From positions 13,057,112 to 13,121,111 of the forward strand of contig OX463854.1 of assembly GCA_949825065.1 (NCBI GenBank): a DNA stretch of 64,000 nucleotides, written 5' to 3'. A program made the position numbers and the translations under genes. Each line of letters opens with the position of its first letter. The first letter of the stretch is position 1. The notes under the pieces were generated by a model. That model was not told where the DNA came from. It saw nothing but the letters and a program-made list of their open reading frames with translations, and ran no database searches. Shown here piece after piece: positions 36,669-46,558 of this stretch. Source of the stretch: Odontocerum albicorne. Lineage: Eukaryota > Arthropoda > Insecta > Trichoptera > Odontoceridae.

Positions 36669-37306
36669 TGTCAGGACTGTATTTGATAAATTACATAGTT
36701 CACATCCCCAATACGAAATTCGGAACATTTCATGCTCCTGAAACATGTTTCTCGAAACAAAATAATTTAGTATATTTCTAATACTGTCGCTAAGATTAAG
36801 TCAATAAAAAAAAAAAGGTTATCTTAAGTGCTCACCGCTTTGGAGTACAAGATTATATCCTGGATTGTAAAGAATCCCATGGTTTTTGTTTGTTTAGGAA
36901 AAGGGGCCTATAATAAATTAAATTTTGTTTTGGTGATACAAATGAAATAGTGCACCGCCAACTCAGGTGGTCGGCTCGGGTTGTAAAACTACATTCGGAT
37001 TGTAAAGAATTCCATGGTCATTGTTTGTTTAGGAAAAGGGTTTAAAATAAATTCAATTCTGTTTTGTAAAGATGGAAATTGTAAGACCATCGGTAAACGA
37101 CTGAGAAGACAAAAACAGGGTTATAAAAATCCAGTGCTCAAGGAAGCAATATATTCTGTCTAGACGATATACCCTTTTGATGAATTGTAAGAGACACCGA
37201 TCTCAATTGTCTTTTAAAAGTAAAGTATCATATCTATGACGTTACTATCGAAACTATTATTTTAAGTGAGAATGAGTACGTGTAGCCTCTCTTTCTCGCA
37301 AGTGCC

Positions 37307-37315
37307 TATAAAAGG
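37307..37315 (+). promoter_or_regulatory. LTR TATA box
   Basis: TATAAAAGG in a GC-richer surrounding, mid-LTR; repeated in the 3' LTR. Probably drives the genomic RNA. It is not conserved in the solo LTR. Confidence 0.75.
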
Positions 37316-37665
37316 CCCGAACTTCCACGAGGAGCTCTTCTTGTGCCTTCAGATAAGATACGGTTAGGACGTCTGTCCAGAAATAGTGTTTCTATCGAGG
37401 ACAGCCTGACTAGTTTTTCTTCGTGTATCGCAGAAGCCCAGGACGCCATCTTTAATTACGGGTGAATATTATTCCTTTAATTTCAATGCTGGATTTCGTC
37501 GCCACGCTAAACACCCACCGAGTAAAGTAATTTCAAATTGTTATTGAAATCTCCCTTGCTAAATACAACACAGTCTTCCTAGCCAATTTTAAACTTTTTT
37601 TCTTGACCTTCGTCAGGTTTTTTTATATATATATTTTTTTCTTTTTTTCTTTTTTTTTATAATAT

Positions 37666-37671
37666 AATAAA
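37666..37671 (+). terminator. LTR poly(A) signal
   Basis: AATAAA about 350 bp downstream of the TATA box. In the 3' LTR copy it would direct 3'-end formation. The same AATAAACTG is kept in the solo LTR. Confidence 0.6.
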
Positions 37672-37919
37672 CTGTTTCATTCCAAATTATCCTTGTTTAA
37701 TTGTGTCGCCTGTCCCTGCGAGAGTTGAGAGAGAGTTATTCAGAGCCAGAGGAACCCAACAAACCCCTGAGAGCCAAAGAGTTCCTGCCTCTTTAAGAAA
37801 CCGGCTGACCTGAACGGGAGTGTCATACCTCATATGATGGTAATGTTTTATAATTAATTTAAATATTGAAATGTGTACAACCTAATATTGTTTTAAAATA
37901 GGAAAGAGGTGTGACATAT

Positions 37920-37938
37920 TGACGCCCGAACGTGCGGC
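37920..37938 (+). promoter_or_regulatory. Primer binding site, Lys-tRNA-like (inner)
   Basis: TGACGCCCGAACGTGCGGC starts three bases after the LTR. It resembles TGGCGCCC..ACGTG primer sites complementary to the 3' end of Lys-tRNA, with mismatches. The outer element has TGTCGCCCGTACGTGGGG at the same place. Confidence 0.75.
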
Positions 37939-38424
37939 GTATTTTACTCTGGTATTTCTGATCTCTCGTTGGACAAGGTTTTTATTTATAATTTGTTTTG
38001 TGTGTTTTAAGTAATAATTTATTTTCAGGAAAGTGTTTTATATGTATTTTTTTTGTGTGTGTTTTTACTGGCCATTTTTTTTTTTGTTCTCACGTGTATA
38101 CGGGCTTCATTTTGGTTAAACTGTTTTAAAGTTGTTTATTAACGAATCGTGAATAGATTTTTAGTTAATCGAAGGAAGAAAAAGATTAGATCTTAGTTAA
38201 CTTTCTCTAAATATTTCATTGTAAAGAGTTGTGTGTTCCTTATTAAACTCGATTTAAAAGTTAGGGTGTTCAGAAATTTGTACCACGCTTCAGAGAGAAG
38301 TCTTTGTTTGTTTAACATATCGTTTGAATTAGAAGTGTTTTTTTTGTTAGTGGGGTCTGATATCGCGTTTTTTTTTCTTCTTTTTGGGCCTTGTTTATTG
38401 TTTTAATTTTTTTTGTTGTTGGCA
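37939..38424 (+). other. Inner element untranslated leader
   Basis: About 490 bp between primer site and the gag ATG, T-rich, with no open frame. Expected to hold packaging signals, but none is recognisable. Confidence 0.6.
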
Positions 38425-39537
38425 ATGGATCCAATTAGGGACGTAATGAAGTCGACCAAGGCTAGATTGATTGGGGAATTACTTGAGCGCGGACTCTCCC
38501 CCAGTAATAATTTTTACGAATTGCGTCGACAGGCCAGTCTATACAATAGAGGTCTCGCTCCATCATCATCGAGGGAGGTGGCCTTACCCCCTAGAACTCG
38601 ACCATATTTAAACCTTTCTAAAGCTCCGGAGTTATTTGAGAGGGCGGATAATGGGGATACCGCTTCGGGAGCTCTGGCACCGATGCCTTTGACAAATTCA
38701 TCTCCGTATACTGAGGTTGGGATTTCCCGTTCTCATGTTCCACTTCCGTCGCCACAATGGAATATAAACTTCTCGTGTTGGCCAATTGATCCATATACCG
38801 GAACGGGTTGTGTAAGGGAATTCTTGTCACGAATGGAAGAATTGGCTTGTGCCAGAGGTGTTCACCTAAACGCGCTTCCGGCGGTCTTACCAGAGTTTTT
38901 ACGTAAGGGAGCATTAACCTTCTTTAGGAGCAAGGTTAAGATATTTAAAGATTGGAACACAGTAACGAAACTTTTCTTAGAAAAGTATGAGTCGGAAGAC
39001 TTTATGACTCAGCGCAGGATGGATATTTGGGCCTCCATACAAAAGCCGGGCGAATCATCTACGGATTTTGTTTCGAGAATCCAGAACTTGAATCAGTCTT
39101 TGGAACCGCCTCTCACTGACAAGGATTTATTACAGGTATTTAGACGCGGCCTACATCATAGGTACTGTTCAGTCCTTGTCAGCTCGCAACCGTCTTCGGT
39201 TGACCAGTTGGAAAAATTGTGCCTGGCCTTCGACCTAATGAATAGGGACGAGGGAAGGTCCCCTCGTTCTGCCCCCCTGTTCTCAAGAATGGGTGCTCGG
39301 TTGTCACCGGTATCTTACACCTCAAATGCTGAGGAACCATTACCAAAGAGGTGTTATTCGTGTCGGCTTCCTAATCACATCGCGCGTAATTGCCCCAGCC
39401 GGCCACGTTTTAGGAAGGGACCTGTGCGGACGGCTACCAACCTTTGGAAGGCCAGAGCCGTACCGTCTCGACAGTTGGCTTTGTTACCGGATTTGTCAAG
39501 ACCACCCCCGTCTATTAACGCTCCAAAAAACCGGTAG
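38425..39537 (+). CDS. gag: Gag polyprotein of the inner Gypsy element
   Basis: Structural protein expected to form the cytoplasmic virus-like particle and package the element RNA. The ATG at 38425 gives 370 residues; an upstream in-frame TTG is ignored because no ATG precedes. The N-terminal third is predicted nucleocapsid-free. The middle contains the retrotransposon-gag (capsid-like) region, roughly residues 120-280 (for example FLSRMEELACARGV, then FLRKGALTFFRS and the DFVSRIQNLNQSL segment). Near residue 305 is a single zinc knuckle CYSCRLPNHIARNC (C-x2-C-x4-H-x4-C), followed by a basic tail. The frame ends at TAG 39535-39537, directly after a slippery heptamer, and pol continues in the -1 frame. 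The frame is undamaged. Gag has no counterpart in the outer element. Confidence 0.95.
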   Translation: MDPIRDVMKSTKARLIGELLERGLSPSNNFYELRRQASLYNRGLAPSSSREVALPPRTRPYLNLSKAPELFERADNGDTASGALAPMPLTNSSPYTEVGISRSHVPLPSPQWNINFSCWPIDPYTGTGCVREFLSRMEELACARGVHLNALPAVLPEFLRKGALTFFRSKVKIFKDWNTVTKLFLEKYESEDFMTQRRMDIWASIQKPGESSTDFVSRIQNLNQSLEPPLTDKDLLQVFRRGLHHRYCSVLVSSQPSSVDQLEKLCLAFDLMNRDEGRSPRSAPLFSRMGARLSPVSYTSNAEEPLPKRCYSCRLPNHIARNCPSRPRFRKGPVRTATNLWKARAVPSRQLALLPDLSRPPPSINAPKNR

Positions 39538-42500
39538 GGCACCAACTCGATTCAGTTGCGTCGGATTTCCCGGGTTGGTCGCGTCAGTCAGCTTCAAAAG
39601 AATCGTTCCCTTTCGTAAATTTTGTAGAGATTACTAATGCTAGGGACGAGCGACCCTACCTACACTGTTATATTCAAGAATTGCCATTTAGGGCTTTGCT
39701 TGACTCAGGCGCGTCGGTTAACGTAATTGGTGGAGAACTTTTTAAAAAATTTGAAAATCAGTATTGTCCGTCTCTACTTTGCGAGGGAATCGTGCATACG
39801 GCGGGTGGCCAGGGACACCGTGTGCTGGGTTCTGTACAGTTACCTTTATGTTACGATGACCAGACCGTTTGGGCGGATTTCCTAATAGTTCCTTCATTGG
39901 AGGAGTGCCTGATTTTGGGTACCCCTTTCTTAAAGCACTCGGGCCTTACCCCGAATCTCTTTCCTTCTTCTAGTATAGAAAAATTATCTTTGAGACCCGT
40001 TGTGTCCGAAATAGGAATTAAGTCTTTAAAGCCTTCATGCTTGACATCGGCTGCAGATTTGTCTATTGAACAGAATCTGCAGTTGAACCTTTTGATTGCG
40101 GACTTCAATAGTGTCGCATTTGAAAGGGTGGGACTGGGTCGTACCACGTTAGTCAACCACGTTATCGACACAGGCAGTCATTCACCCGTAAAACAGAGAA
40201 CTTACCCTCTGTCGCATATTCGCCGACGGCAAATGATTTCCGAGCTAGACGAAATGCTCGAATTAGGAGTGGTTGAGCCGTCGCGCAGCGCCTGGCTAAA
40301 TAATGCGTTTATCGTTCCGAAAAAGGACGGTTCAGCTCGATTCGTGTTGGACCCGCGTAAATTGAACTCCATTACGAATTCAGATTCGTACCGTTTGCCA
40401 AATATTAATAGAATTTTAGACAATTTACGGGATACCCGATATCTCTCCGCGTTGGATTTAAGTCACGGATTCTGGCAGATGCCGTTGAACCCAGACTCTA
40501 AGTGCAAGACCGCGTTTTTCGTAGAAGGCCGGGGTCAGTACCAATTTGTGGTCACCCCATTTGGTCTAAAAAATATTCCTGCCGAAATGCAGAGGCTAAT
40601 GGATAAACTGTTTGCCGATCAGGGCGATCATGTCTTTTGCTACCTGGATGACATCTTAATCTGCAGCGCAGATTTCGATTCACACATCGCCACCTTACGT
40701 TTGGTGTTGCGCCGGTTGAAGGAGTCCAATCTTACTATAAAATTGGCCAAGTCGGAATTTTGCAAGTCAAGCCTTAGGTACTTGGGACATATAGTGGACC
40801 GCGAAGGGTTGAGAACGGACCCTGAAAAGATTAAGGTGATGAAGGAATTCCCTAGGCCACGGAGTGTTAAGGAAGTGAAAAGCTTCCTCGGTTTGTGTTC
40901 ATATTACCGCCGATTTATACAAGATTTTTCTAAGATCGCTGCGCCCCTCTGTCGCTTGACTAGTATCAAACTTAAGGGCTCTAAGTTCCAGTGGGAATCG
41001 ACCGCTGAAGAATCATTCGTCCTCCTCAAGCGTGCCATGATTACGTCTCCCGTTCTGAAGCCACCGGATTATACGGTGCCATATATACTCACCTGCGACG
41101 CGAGCGGAATAAGCATCGGTAGCTTTCTTTCACAATCCATGCCGGGTGGTGTTGAACATGCCATAGCTTATTTTTCACGAAAGCTTTCCCCGGCGGAAAG
41201 GCTTTATAGTACCACCGAGCGCGAACTCCTGGCCATCGTGGACTCAGTCCATCATTTCCGTAGTTATCTAGACGGAACCAGGTTTACGATTCAGAGCGAT
41301 CACGGATGCTTAAAATATCTGGACCATCTGTCTTCACCGAGCGGCCGATTAGCCCGTTGGGCTTGTAGACTGTCTCAATATAATTTTGATTTCGTTTATA
41401 AAAAGGGTTGCGAGAATCGCTTGGCCGACGCCCTCAGTCGAATCGAGGTATCCGCGGTGAGCTTTTCTCCTCCGTTCGAGCACGTAACCGACGAATGGTA
41501 TTTACGGATCCTAAGAGAGTGCGAGAAGGATCCACGGTCGCGGCCAAACTTTAAAGTAGTAAAGGGGCATCTATTGCGGTTGTGTCGTTCCTCACACGAC
41601 CCTGTCCGCAACCAGGGAGAACGAGATTGGAGGGTCGTGGTACCCCAGGATGCGTTGGTCCCCTTGATCGATGATATACATTCGAACCTGTGTCACCCGG
41701 GTGTTAGGAAGACTATGGAAATTATTACTCGGACGTATTTTGCTAACAAATTGTCTGAGGCAGTAACTCATTTTATATCGCGGTGCGAAACGTGCAAGGC
41801 CTATAAATATAACACGCAGGGTCCATGTGGCCTTATGAGTGAGCCCAAGCAAGCATCCCGGCCCATGCAGTCCTTGAGTATGGATCTCGTTGGCCCCTTG
41901 CCTTTGTCTAGGAAACGGAACTCTCATATTTTAACGGTAGTTGATAACTTTAGTAAGTATGTATGGGCTTTTCCCTTGAGAGTGGCCACGTCTAAGGCTA
42001 TAATTCGGTGTTTGGAAGCGTCAATATTTCTCCCGTGTTCGGTGCCACGCACCATCGTAATGGATAATGGTAGGCAGTTCATATCGAAGGAATTCAGAGA
42101 ATTCCTGGAATCATATGGGATACGAGACCTCTTTTACAACGCGTATTATCACCCGCAAAACAATACCAGCGAAAGATATAATTCTTCAATTCTGACGTGT
42201 CTAGCCATTTTGGTACAGGACAATCAACGAGATTGGTGCGAATTCTTAGGGAAGATCTGTTCCTGTTTAAACAATACTGTGAGCATAGCCACCGGTAGCA
42301 CCCCTTTTTATCTGTTTCACGGATTCCATCCGGTTCCCCATGCTTCATTCCACGACCAACTGGATTCAAATCAGATTGTCTCTTCCACGAGATCTCCTAA
42401 TTATCTCCAGGGGTTAAATAGAATGGAAAAATTGTACGAGACCGTCACTGCTAAACTATTGACTGGGTTTAAGCGTAGCGCAGCTAGGTATAACCTACGC

Positions 42501-42716
42501 CGTAGAGAGAAACGTCTGTCCGTTGGACAGGTGGTATGGAGGAAGTCCTTTAAACAGTCAAATGCAGGTCGTTACTTCAGCGCCAAGCTGGCACCAAGAT
42601 TTATAAAGAGTATAGTTAGCAAGAAAATCTCCAATTCGGTTTACGAGCTGTCGGAGCTTAGTGGGAAAGTGGTAGGGAGATATCACGTGAAGGACATTGC
42701 AAAGGTTGACCAATGA
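39519..42716 (+). CDS. pol: Pol polyprotein (PR-RT-RNaseH-IN) of the inner Gypsy element
   Basis: Enzymes that process, reverse transcribe and integrate the element. The frame opens at 39519 and is probably made only as Gag-Pol by -1 frameshifting, since no early ATG exists. Counting residues from 39681: protease LLDSGASVNVIGG (about 5-17, catalytic D-S-G); RT with KKDGSARFVLDPRKLN, SALDLSHGFWQMPL (motif A) and CYLDDILI (YLDD, about 322); RNaseH with LTCDASGISIGSFLSQ and TTERELLAIV; integrase with the H-H-C-C zinc finger (HSNLCHPG...CETC), then MDLVGPLP, VMDNGRQF and NNTSERYN giving D,D(35)E. The C-terminus ends in a GPY/F-like module (AKLAPRFI...GRYHVKDIAKV). No chromodomain is seen. NNTSER replaces the usual N-G-Q-x-E-R around the catalytic Glu. 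All catalytic residues are present and no stop interrupts the frame. Confidence 0.96.
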   Translation, partial: RSKKPVGHQLDSVASDFPGWSRQSASKESFPFVNFVEITNARDERPYLHCYIQELPFRALLDSGASVNVIGGELFKKFENQYCPSLLCEGIVHTAGGQGHRVLGSVQLPLCYDDQTVWADFLIVPSLEECLILGTPFLKHSGLTPNLFPSSSIEKLSLRPVVSEIGIKSLKPSCLTSAADLSIEQNLQLNLLIADFNSVAFERVGLGRTTLVNHVIDTGSHSPVKQRTYPLSHIRRRQMISELDEMLELGVVEPSRSAWLNNAFIVPKKDGSARFVLDPRKLNSITNSDSYRLPNINRILDNLRDTRYLSALDLSHGFWQMPLNPDSKCKTAFFVEGRGQYQFVVTPFGLKNIPAEMQRLMDKLFADQGDHVFCYLDDILICSADFDSHIATLRLVLRRLKESNLTIKLAKSEFCKSSLRYLGHIVDREGLRTDPEKIKVMKEFPRPRSVKEVKSFLGLCSYYRRFIQDFSKIAAPLCRLTSIKLKGSKFQWESTAEESFVLLKRAMITSPVLKPPDYTVPYILTCDASGISIGSFLSQSMPGGVEHAIAYFSRKLSPAERLYSTTERELLAIVDSVHHFRSYLDGTRFTIQSDHGCLKYLDHLSSPSGRLARWACRLSQYNFDFVYKKGCENRLADALSRIEVSAVSFSPPFEHVTDEWYLRILRECEKDPRSRPNFKVVKGHLLRLCRSSHDPVRNQGERDWRVVVPQDALVPLIDDIHSNLCHPGVRKTMEIITRTYFANKLSEAVTHFISRCETCKAYKYNTQGPCGLMSEPKQASRPMQSLSMDLVGPLPLSRKRNSHILTVVDNFSKYVWAFPLRVATSKAIIRCLEASIFLPCSVPRTIVMDNGRQFISKEFREFLESYGIRDLFYNAYYHPQNNTSERYNSSILTCLAILVQDNQRDWCEFLGKICSCLNNTVSIATGSTPFYLFHGFHPVPHASFHDQLDSNQIVSSTRSPNYLQGLNRMEKLYETVTAKLLTGFKRSAARYNLRRREKRLSVGQVVWRKSFKQSNAGRYFSAKLAPRFIKSIVSKKISNSVYELSELSGKVVGRYHVKDIAKVDQ
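39525..39531 (+). promoter_or_regulatory. Programmed -1 ribosomal frameshift heptamer
   Basis: A_AAA_AAC in the gag frame, three bases before the gag TAG. The -1 frame is closed by a TAA at 39516-39518 and open from 39519 through the whole of pol, so a slip here joins the frames exactly. A simple downstream stem was not resolved by eye. This matches the canonical X_XXY_YYZ signal. Confidence 0.85.
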
Positions 42717-42727
42717 TAGTCTCGCGA

Positions 42728-43375
42728 TCGGGTGACCGACAGAGGAGTATAGCACTCCATGTCATAAAGCCAAGAGAGAATAAGTCCGGATTCTCGTAGT
42801 CGAAGCACATAAGAGGAGCATGGCCAAGTGTTAAATAGAGTATAGCCTCTTTGTTGTTCCAATAACGATAGAGTTATTTGTGTATTTTCTCTTTAGAATC
42901 TAAAGAGCGTGGTCGAGTGACCAGTAGTCGAGTATAGAACTGTTTCTCGTCGTAATAGGGAGATCGTAGTTGAGTATTCTCTCATTAGAAAACTAAAGAG
43001 CGTGGTCGGGTGACCACTACTCGAGAATGGAACTCTTTGTCGGCGTAACAAAGAAATCGTTAGTTTGTGTTATCCTTTTTTGAAATTAGAGAACGTGGCC
43101 AGGAGACCAGAGTTCGATTATAGCACTCTTTTTTTGTTTTAATAACGAACGAGTTAGTTTGTGTTATCTCTTTTGAAATTAGAGAACGTGGTCAGGTGAC
43201 ATGAGGTCGAGTGTAGCATTCGTTGTCGTTGTAGTTACAGGAGAGTTAATAGTGTATTCTCTCATTGTAGACTAGAAAGCGTGACCTGGAGTCAAATTAT
43301 TAAATGTATCATTCTTGTCTTGTAAGAAGGAAGGAATACAGGGGTTATTCTCTTATAAGAAGACGGTAGAAGTTT
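42728..43375 (+). repeat. 93-bp tandem repeat, 7 units, each with a short dyad
   Basis: Landmarks fall at 42728, 42821, 42910, 43003, 43096, 43189 and 43282, i.e. 93-bp spacing with one 89-bp step. Dyads: TCGG-GTGA-CCGA (42728), TGGTC-GAGT-GACCA (42910), GTGGTC-GGGT-GACCAC (43002), TGGCC-AGGA-GACCA (43096, one mismatch), TGAC-CTGGA-GTCA (43282). The units are otherwise only moderately similar. The array begins right after the pol stop. Confidence 0.85.
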
Positions 43376-43439
43376 AGTAGTTGCATATATACTATAAATT
43401 GACTATTGAATACAGTATAGCTTAGAATAGACCTTATGC

Positions 43440-43880
43440 GGTGAGTCCGTCGTCACACGATAAGGACGCGAACATATAAGATGGGTCCGGTCCTGAGCAC
43501 CGCTTCTGTGCCCGGGTGGGTTATAGATGAGCTGATAGTTGACAGTGTAGTGATGGGTTCGTCAGCGCCTAATTGGGAGTCATTCATGGCTAGGAAAATG
43601 GTTCTTAAAATAATTAAATTAAATATTTTGTTATATACCTTGAGGGTATACACTGTCGGGTTCCTTGGTGAATGACAGTTTAGTATGTCAAGTGACGTCA
43701 CCGGTGCGAATTTATTATTGCACAAGGGTGAATGAATAAGTGAGCTGGCCGTGGGCAATCTCGTATGGATTCATTTCCATATGTTTTATGTATGGGCTGG
43801 TATTCAACCCGGTGACTTCACCAAAGAATACCTGGCGTTCAATGAACCTGAGCCTAGACCACGAGTGGCGGAATGCTGAG
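43440..43880 (+). other. Non-coding block conserved with the outer element
   Basis: Parallels 50490-50975: both contain agtgtagtgat, gcgcctaattgggagtcatt, taccttgagggta, caatctcgtatggattca, and ggaatgctgagagcct in the same order. No shared frame stays open through the block, so it is conserved as nucleic acid. Confidence 0.8.
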
Positions 43881-44732
43881 AGCCTAGAGTAGGATTATAT
43901 GTATCTCAACGAAGGACTTAGGTCCTTCTGAAGTAAGAATTCATGTAATTCATAGATGATTAGTACCGTTGGTAGAAGGTACACGTATTACGTTCAGGAT
44001 CAAATTGCTCTTGTGTAATGCGAGCTCAGGTATGGGTTACCTGACAGCTGTTGTGGTTTAATTAGTGGTAATTGTTACTTTCTCATTAGATTCCCTATCG
44101 GAATTATTGACTCCGTAGATTAGGGCATTAAGTGAAGACATTCTTGGAAGTCTTCCGAATTTCGTATTGGGGTAGGATTGTCTTCCTAATTGTTGTCTTA
44201 TCTGGTAAGAATTCGTGAGGTATTCCGAACTTCTTAACGGAGGGGTGTACCCTTCCCCCGGGAGTAGCGTTCCAAAGATTGTACTGAGGATTCAGTAGAG
44301 TATCCATCGTGGATAATTGCTTTGCGCTAATGCTATCGCTGGACAGTGGTCCGTAAGTTTAATAGCAGTAGAATTGTTCAGTAGTGCTATGGAGTAGGTG
44401 TTGCTTTCCACCGAGTTGAATTTTGGAAAGGGTTGTACAGATGGTACAGTGGAATATCCGTTTCGGATAGTTGCACGCAGTAAATGTTAGTTTTTGGACG
44501 GGGTTCCATGATGATAATAGCCGTTGATGTGTTCGGAGTTTTCTTGTTGGGGAAGTGTAGCATTCCACGGTGTTGAAGGGCTATAGTATTGAAGTAAGTC
44601 ATCTTGTTGACGAATTGACTCCTGTTGAGTGTGGAGTATATACTTTGAAATAAAAATTAATTATTTTTTTTGTTGTTGTTGTATAATATTATTGTAATTT
44701 CTTTTTGTGTGTGATTTGATTTTATTAATATC

Positions 44733-44915
44733 GTATCAATTTCCTGTAATCTTGTACCATTGTGTATTGTTTTGTTTTGTATCAATTTCCTGTAATCTTG
44801 TACCATTGTGTATTGTTTTGTTTTGTATCAATTTCCTGTAATCTTGTACCTTGTGTATTGTTTTGTTTTGTATCAATTTCCTGTAATCTTGTAACATTGT
44901 GTATTGTTTTTTTTG
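44733..44915 (+). repeat. 46-bp minisatellite, 4 copies
   Basis: The unit starts gtatcaatttcctgtaatct; starts at 44733, 44779, 44825 and 44870. Confidence 0.93.
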
Positions 44916-45221
44916 TGTGTAAGGAGTTGGGGAGGAGTGTTCCCCGCTCCTGTATAACCGGCTATGTGTTGATGTTAAATTGTTTAGGACCCTAGTCAAG
45001 GAAAAGGTTTACGTGGTTTCCTTCCTCGTGGTCGGTCTTACACCAATTAAGACTACACCTATGGCAAATGCTGACTAGAGATAAATCGGCCACGAAACCG
45101 TATCCGGTGAGGGGTACATACACCCCTCGCTCCTTAGAAACATCCCTCGGACTGATGCGTCTGTGATATACGGAGGATAATTTTTTTTTTTTTGTTGTTT
45201 TTTTTGTTCTTTCGGTAACTT

Positions 45222-45230
45222 AGGGTGGGG
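45222..45230 (+). promoter_or_regulatory. Polypurine tract (inner)
   Basis: AGGGTGGGG directly before the 3' LTR, the expected plus-strand priming site, with a T-rich stretch upstream. Confidence 0.75.
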
Positions 45231-46476
45231 TGTCAGGACTGTATTTGATAAATTACATAGTTCACATCCCCAATACGAAGTTCGGAACATTTCATGCTCC
45301 TGAAACATGTTTCTCGAAACAAAATAATTTAGTATATTTCTAATACTGTCGCTAAGATTAAGTCAATAAAAAAAAAGGTTATCTTAAGTGTTCACCGCTT
45401 TGGAGTACAAGATTATATCCTGGATTGTAAAGAATCCCATGGTTATTGTTTGTTTAGGAAAAGGGGCCTATAATAAATTAAATTTTGTTTTGGTGATACA
45501 AATGAAATAGTGCACCGCCAACTCAGGTGGTCGGCTCGGGTTGTAAAACTACATTCGGATTGTAAAGAATTCCATGGTCATTGTTTGTTTAGGAAAAGGG
45601 TTTAAAATAAATTCAATTCTGTTTTGTAAAGATGGAAATTGTAAGACCATCGGTAAACGACTGAGAAGACAAAAACAGGGTCATAAAAATCCAGTGCTCA
45701 AGGAAGCAATATATTCTGTCTAGACGATATACCCTTTTGATGAATTGTAAGAGACACCGATCTCAATTGTCTTTTAAAAGTAAAGTATCATATCTATGAC
45801 GTTACTATCGAAACTATTATTTTAAGTGAGAATGAGTACGTGTAGCCTCTCTTTCTCGCAAGTGCCTATAAAAGGCCCGAACTTCCACGAGGAGCTCTTC
45901 TTGTGCCTTCAGATAAGATACGGTTAGGACGTCTGTCCAGAAATAGTGTTTCTACCGAGGACAGCCTGACTAGTTTTTCTTCGTGTATCGCAGAAGCCCA
46001 GGACGCCATCTTTAATTACGGGTGAATATTATTCCTTTAATTTCAATGCTGGATTTCGTCGCCACGCTAAAAACCCACCGAGTAAAGTAATTTCAAATTG
46101 TTATTGAAATCTCCCTTGCTAAATACAACACAGTCTTCCTAGCCAATTTTAAACTTTTTTTCTTGACCTTCGTCAGGTTTTTTTATATATATTTTTTTTT
46201 CTTTTTTTCTTTTTTTTTATAATATAATAAACTGTTTCATTCCAAATTATCCTTGTTTAATTGTGTCGCCTGTCCCTGCGAGAGTTGAGAGAGAGTTATT
46301 CAGAGCCAGAGGAACCCAACAAACCCCTGAGAGCCAAAGAGTTCCTGCCTCTTTAAGAAACCGGCTGACCTGAACGGGAGTGTCATATCTCATATGATGG
46401 TAATGTTTTATAATTAATTTAAATATTGAAATGTGTACAACCTAATATTGTTTTAAAATAGGAAAGAGGTGTGACA
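45231..46476 (+). repeat. Inner element 3' LTR (1246 bp)
   Basis: About 99.4 percent identical by eye to 36669-37916; differences include acgaagttcgg for acgaaattcgg and two short homopolymer or TA-run indels. It is followed by the TGTC duplication at 46477-46480. Confidence 0.97.
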
Positions 46477-46480
46477 TGTC

Positions 46481-46539
46481 TTTGTTGAATGGAGGTAACG
46501 CTGTCTCCAAATTCTAGTAAATAGGGTTTAGTCGTAACA
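46481..46539 (+). repeat. Outer element 5' LTR, last 59 bp
   Basis: tttgttgaatggaggtaacg through gtcgtaaca matches 56078-56136 and restores the outer LTR to full length after removal of the inner element. Confidence 0.95.
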
Positions 46540-46540
46540 A

Positions 46541-46558
46541 TGTCGCCCGTACGTGGGG
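46541..46558 (+). promoter_or_regulatory. Primer binding site, Lys-tRNA-like (outer)
   Basis: TGTCGCCCGTACGTGGGG one base after the LTR end, similar to the inner site and to Lys-tRNA-type primer sites (TGGCGCCCAACGTGGGG), with substitutions. Confidence 0.7.

Larger units (their letters stand above)
36669..37916 (+). repeat. Inner element 5' LTR (1248 bp)
   Basis: Begins TGTCAGGACTG and ends GGTGTGACA. The upstream half contains an imperfect internal duplication of about 150 bp (two copies of ggattgtaaagaa.cccatgg with ttgtttgtttaggaaaaggg), possibly enhancer-like repeats in U3. Confidence 0.97.
42717..45221 (+). other. Inner element 3' non-coding region
   Basis: About 2.5 kb without a credible frame; no env signature (signal peptide, furin site or transmembrane anchor) was found. 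It contains the 93-bp dyad array, a block conserved with the outer element (43440-43880), TATCC-N5-GGATA dyads at 44301-44315 and 44455-44469 in a 154-bp repeat, a 46-bp minisatellite, and a second conserved block (about 45000-45230) before the purine tract. Confidence 0.8.
36669..46476 (+). mobile_element. Inner Ty3/Gypsy LTR retrotransposon, apparently complete
   Basis: 9808 bp with LTRs 36669-37916 and 45231-46476 that differ by about seven substitutions and two small indels. Order: LTR, primer site, leader, gag, -1 frameshift, PR-RT-RNaseH-IN, 2.5-kb non-coding 3' region, purine tract, LTR. There is no env-like frame. Long LTRs and a Lys-tRNA-type primer site recall the Osvaldo/Ulysses lineage of insect Gypsy elements, but the lineage is an inference. 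It sits inside the 5' LTR of the outer element. Confidence 0.97.

Noticed and set aside
44762..44995. 77-codon cysteine-rich frame
   Set aside because: It runs across the 46-bp minisatellite in the inner element's 3' region; the peptide changes frame between units.
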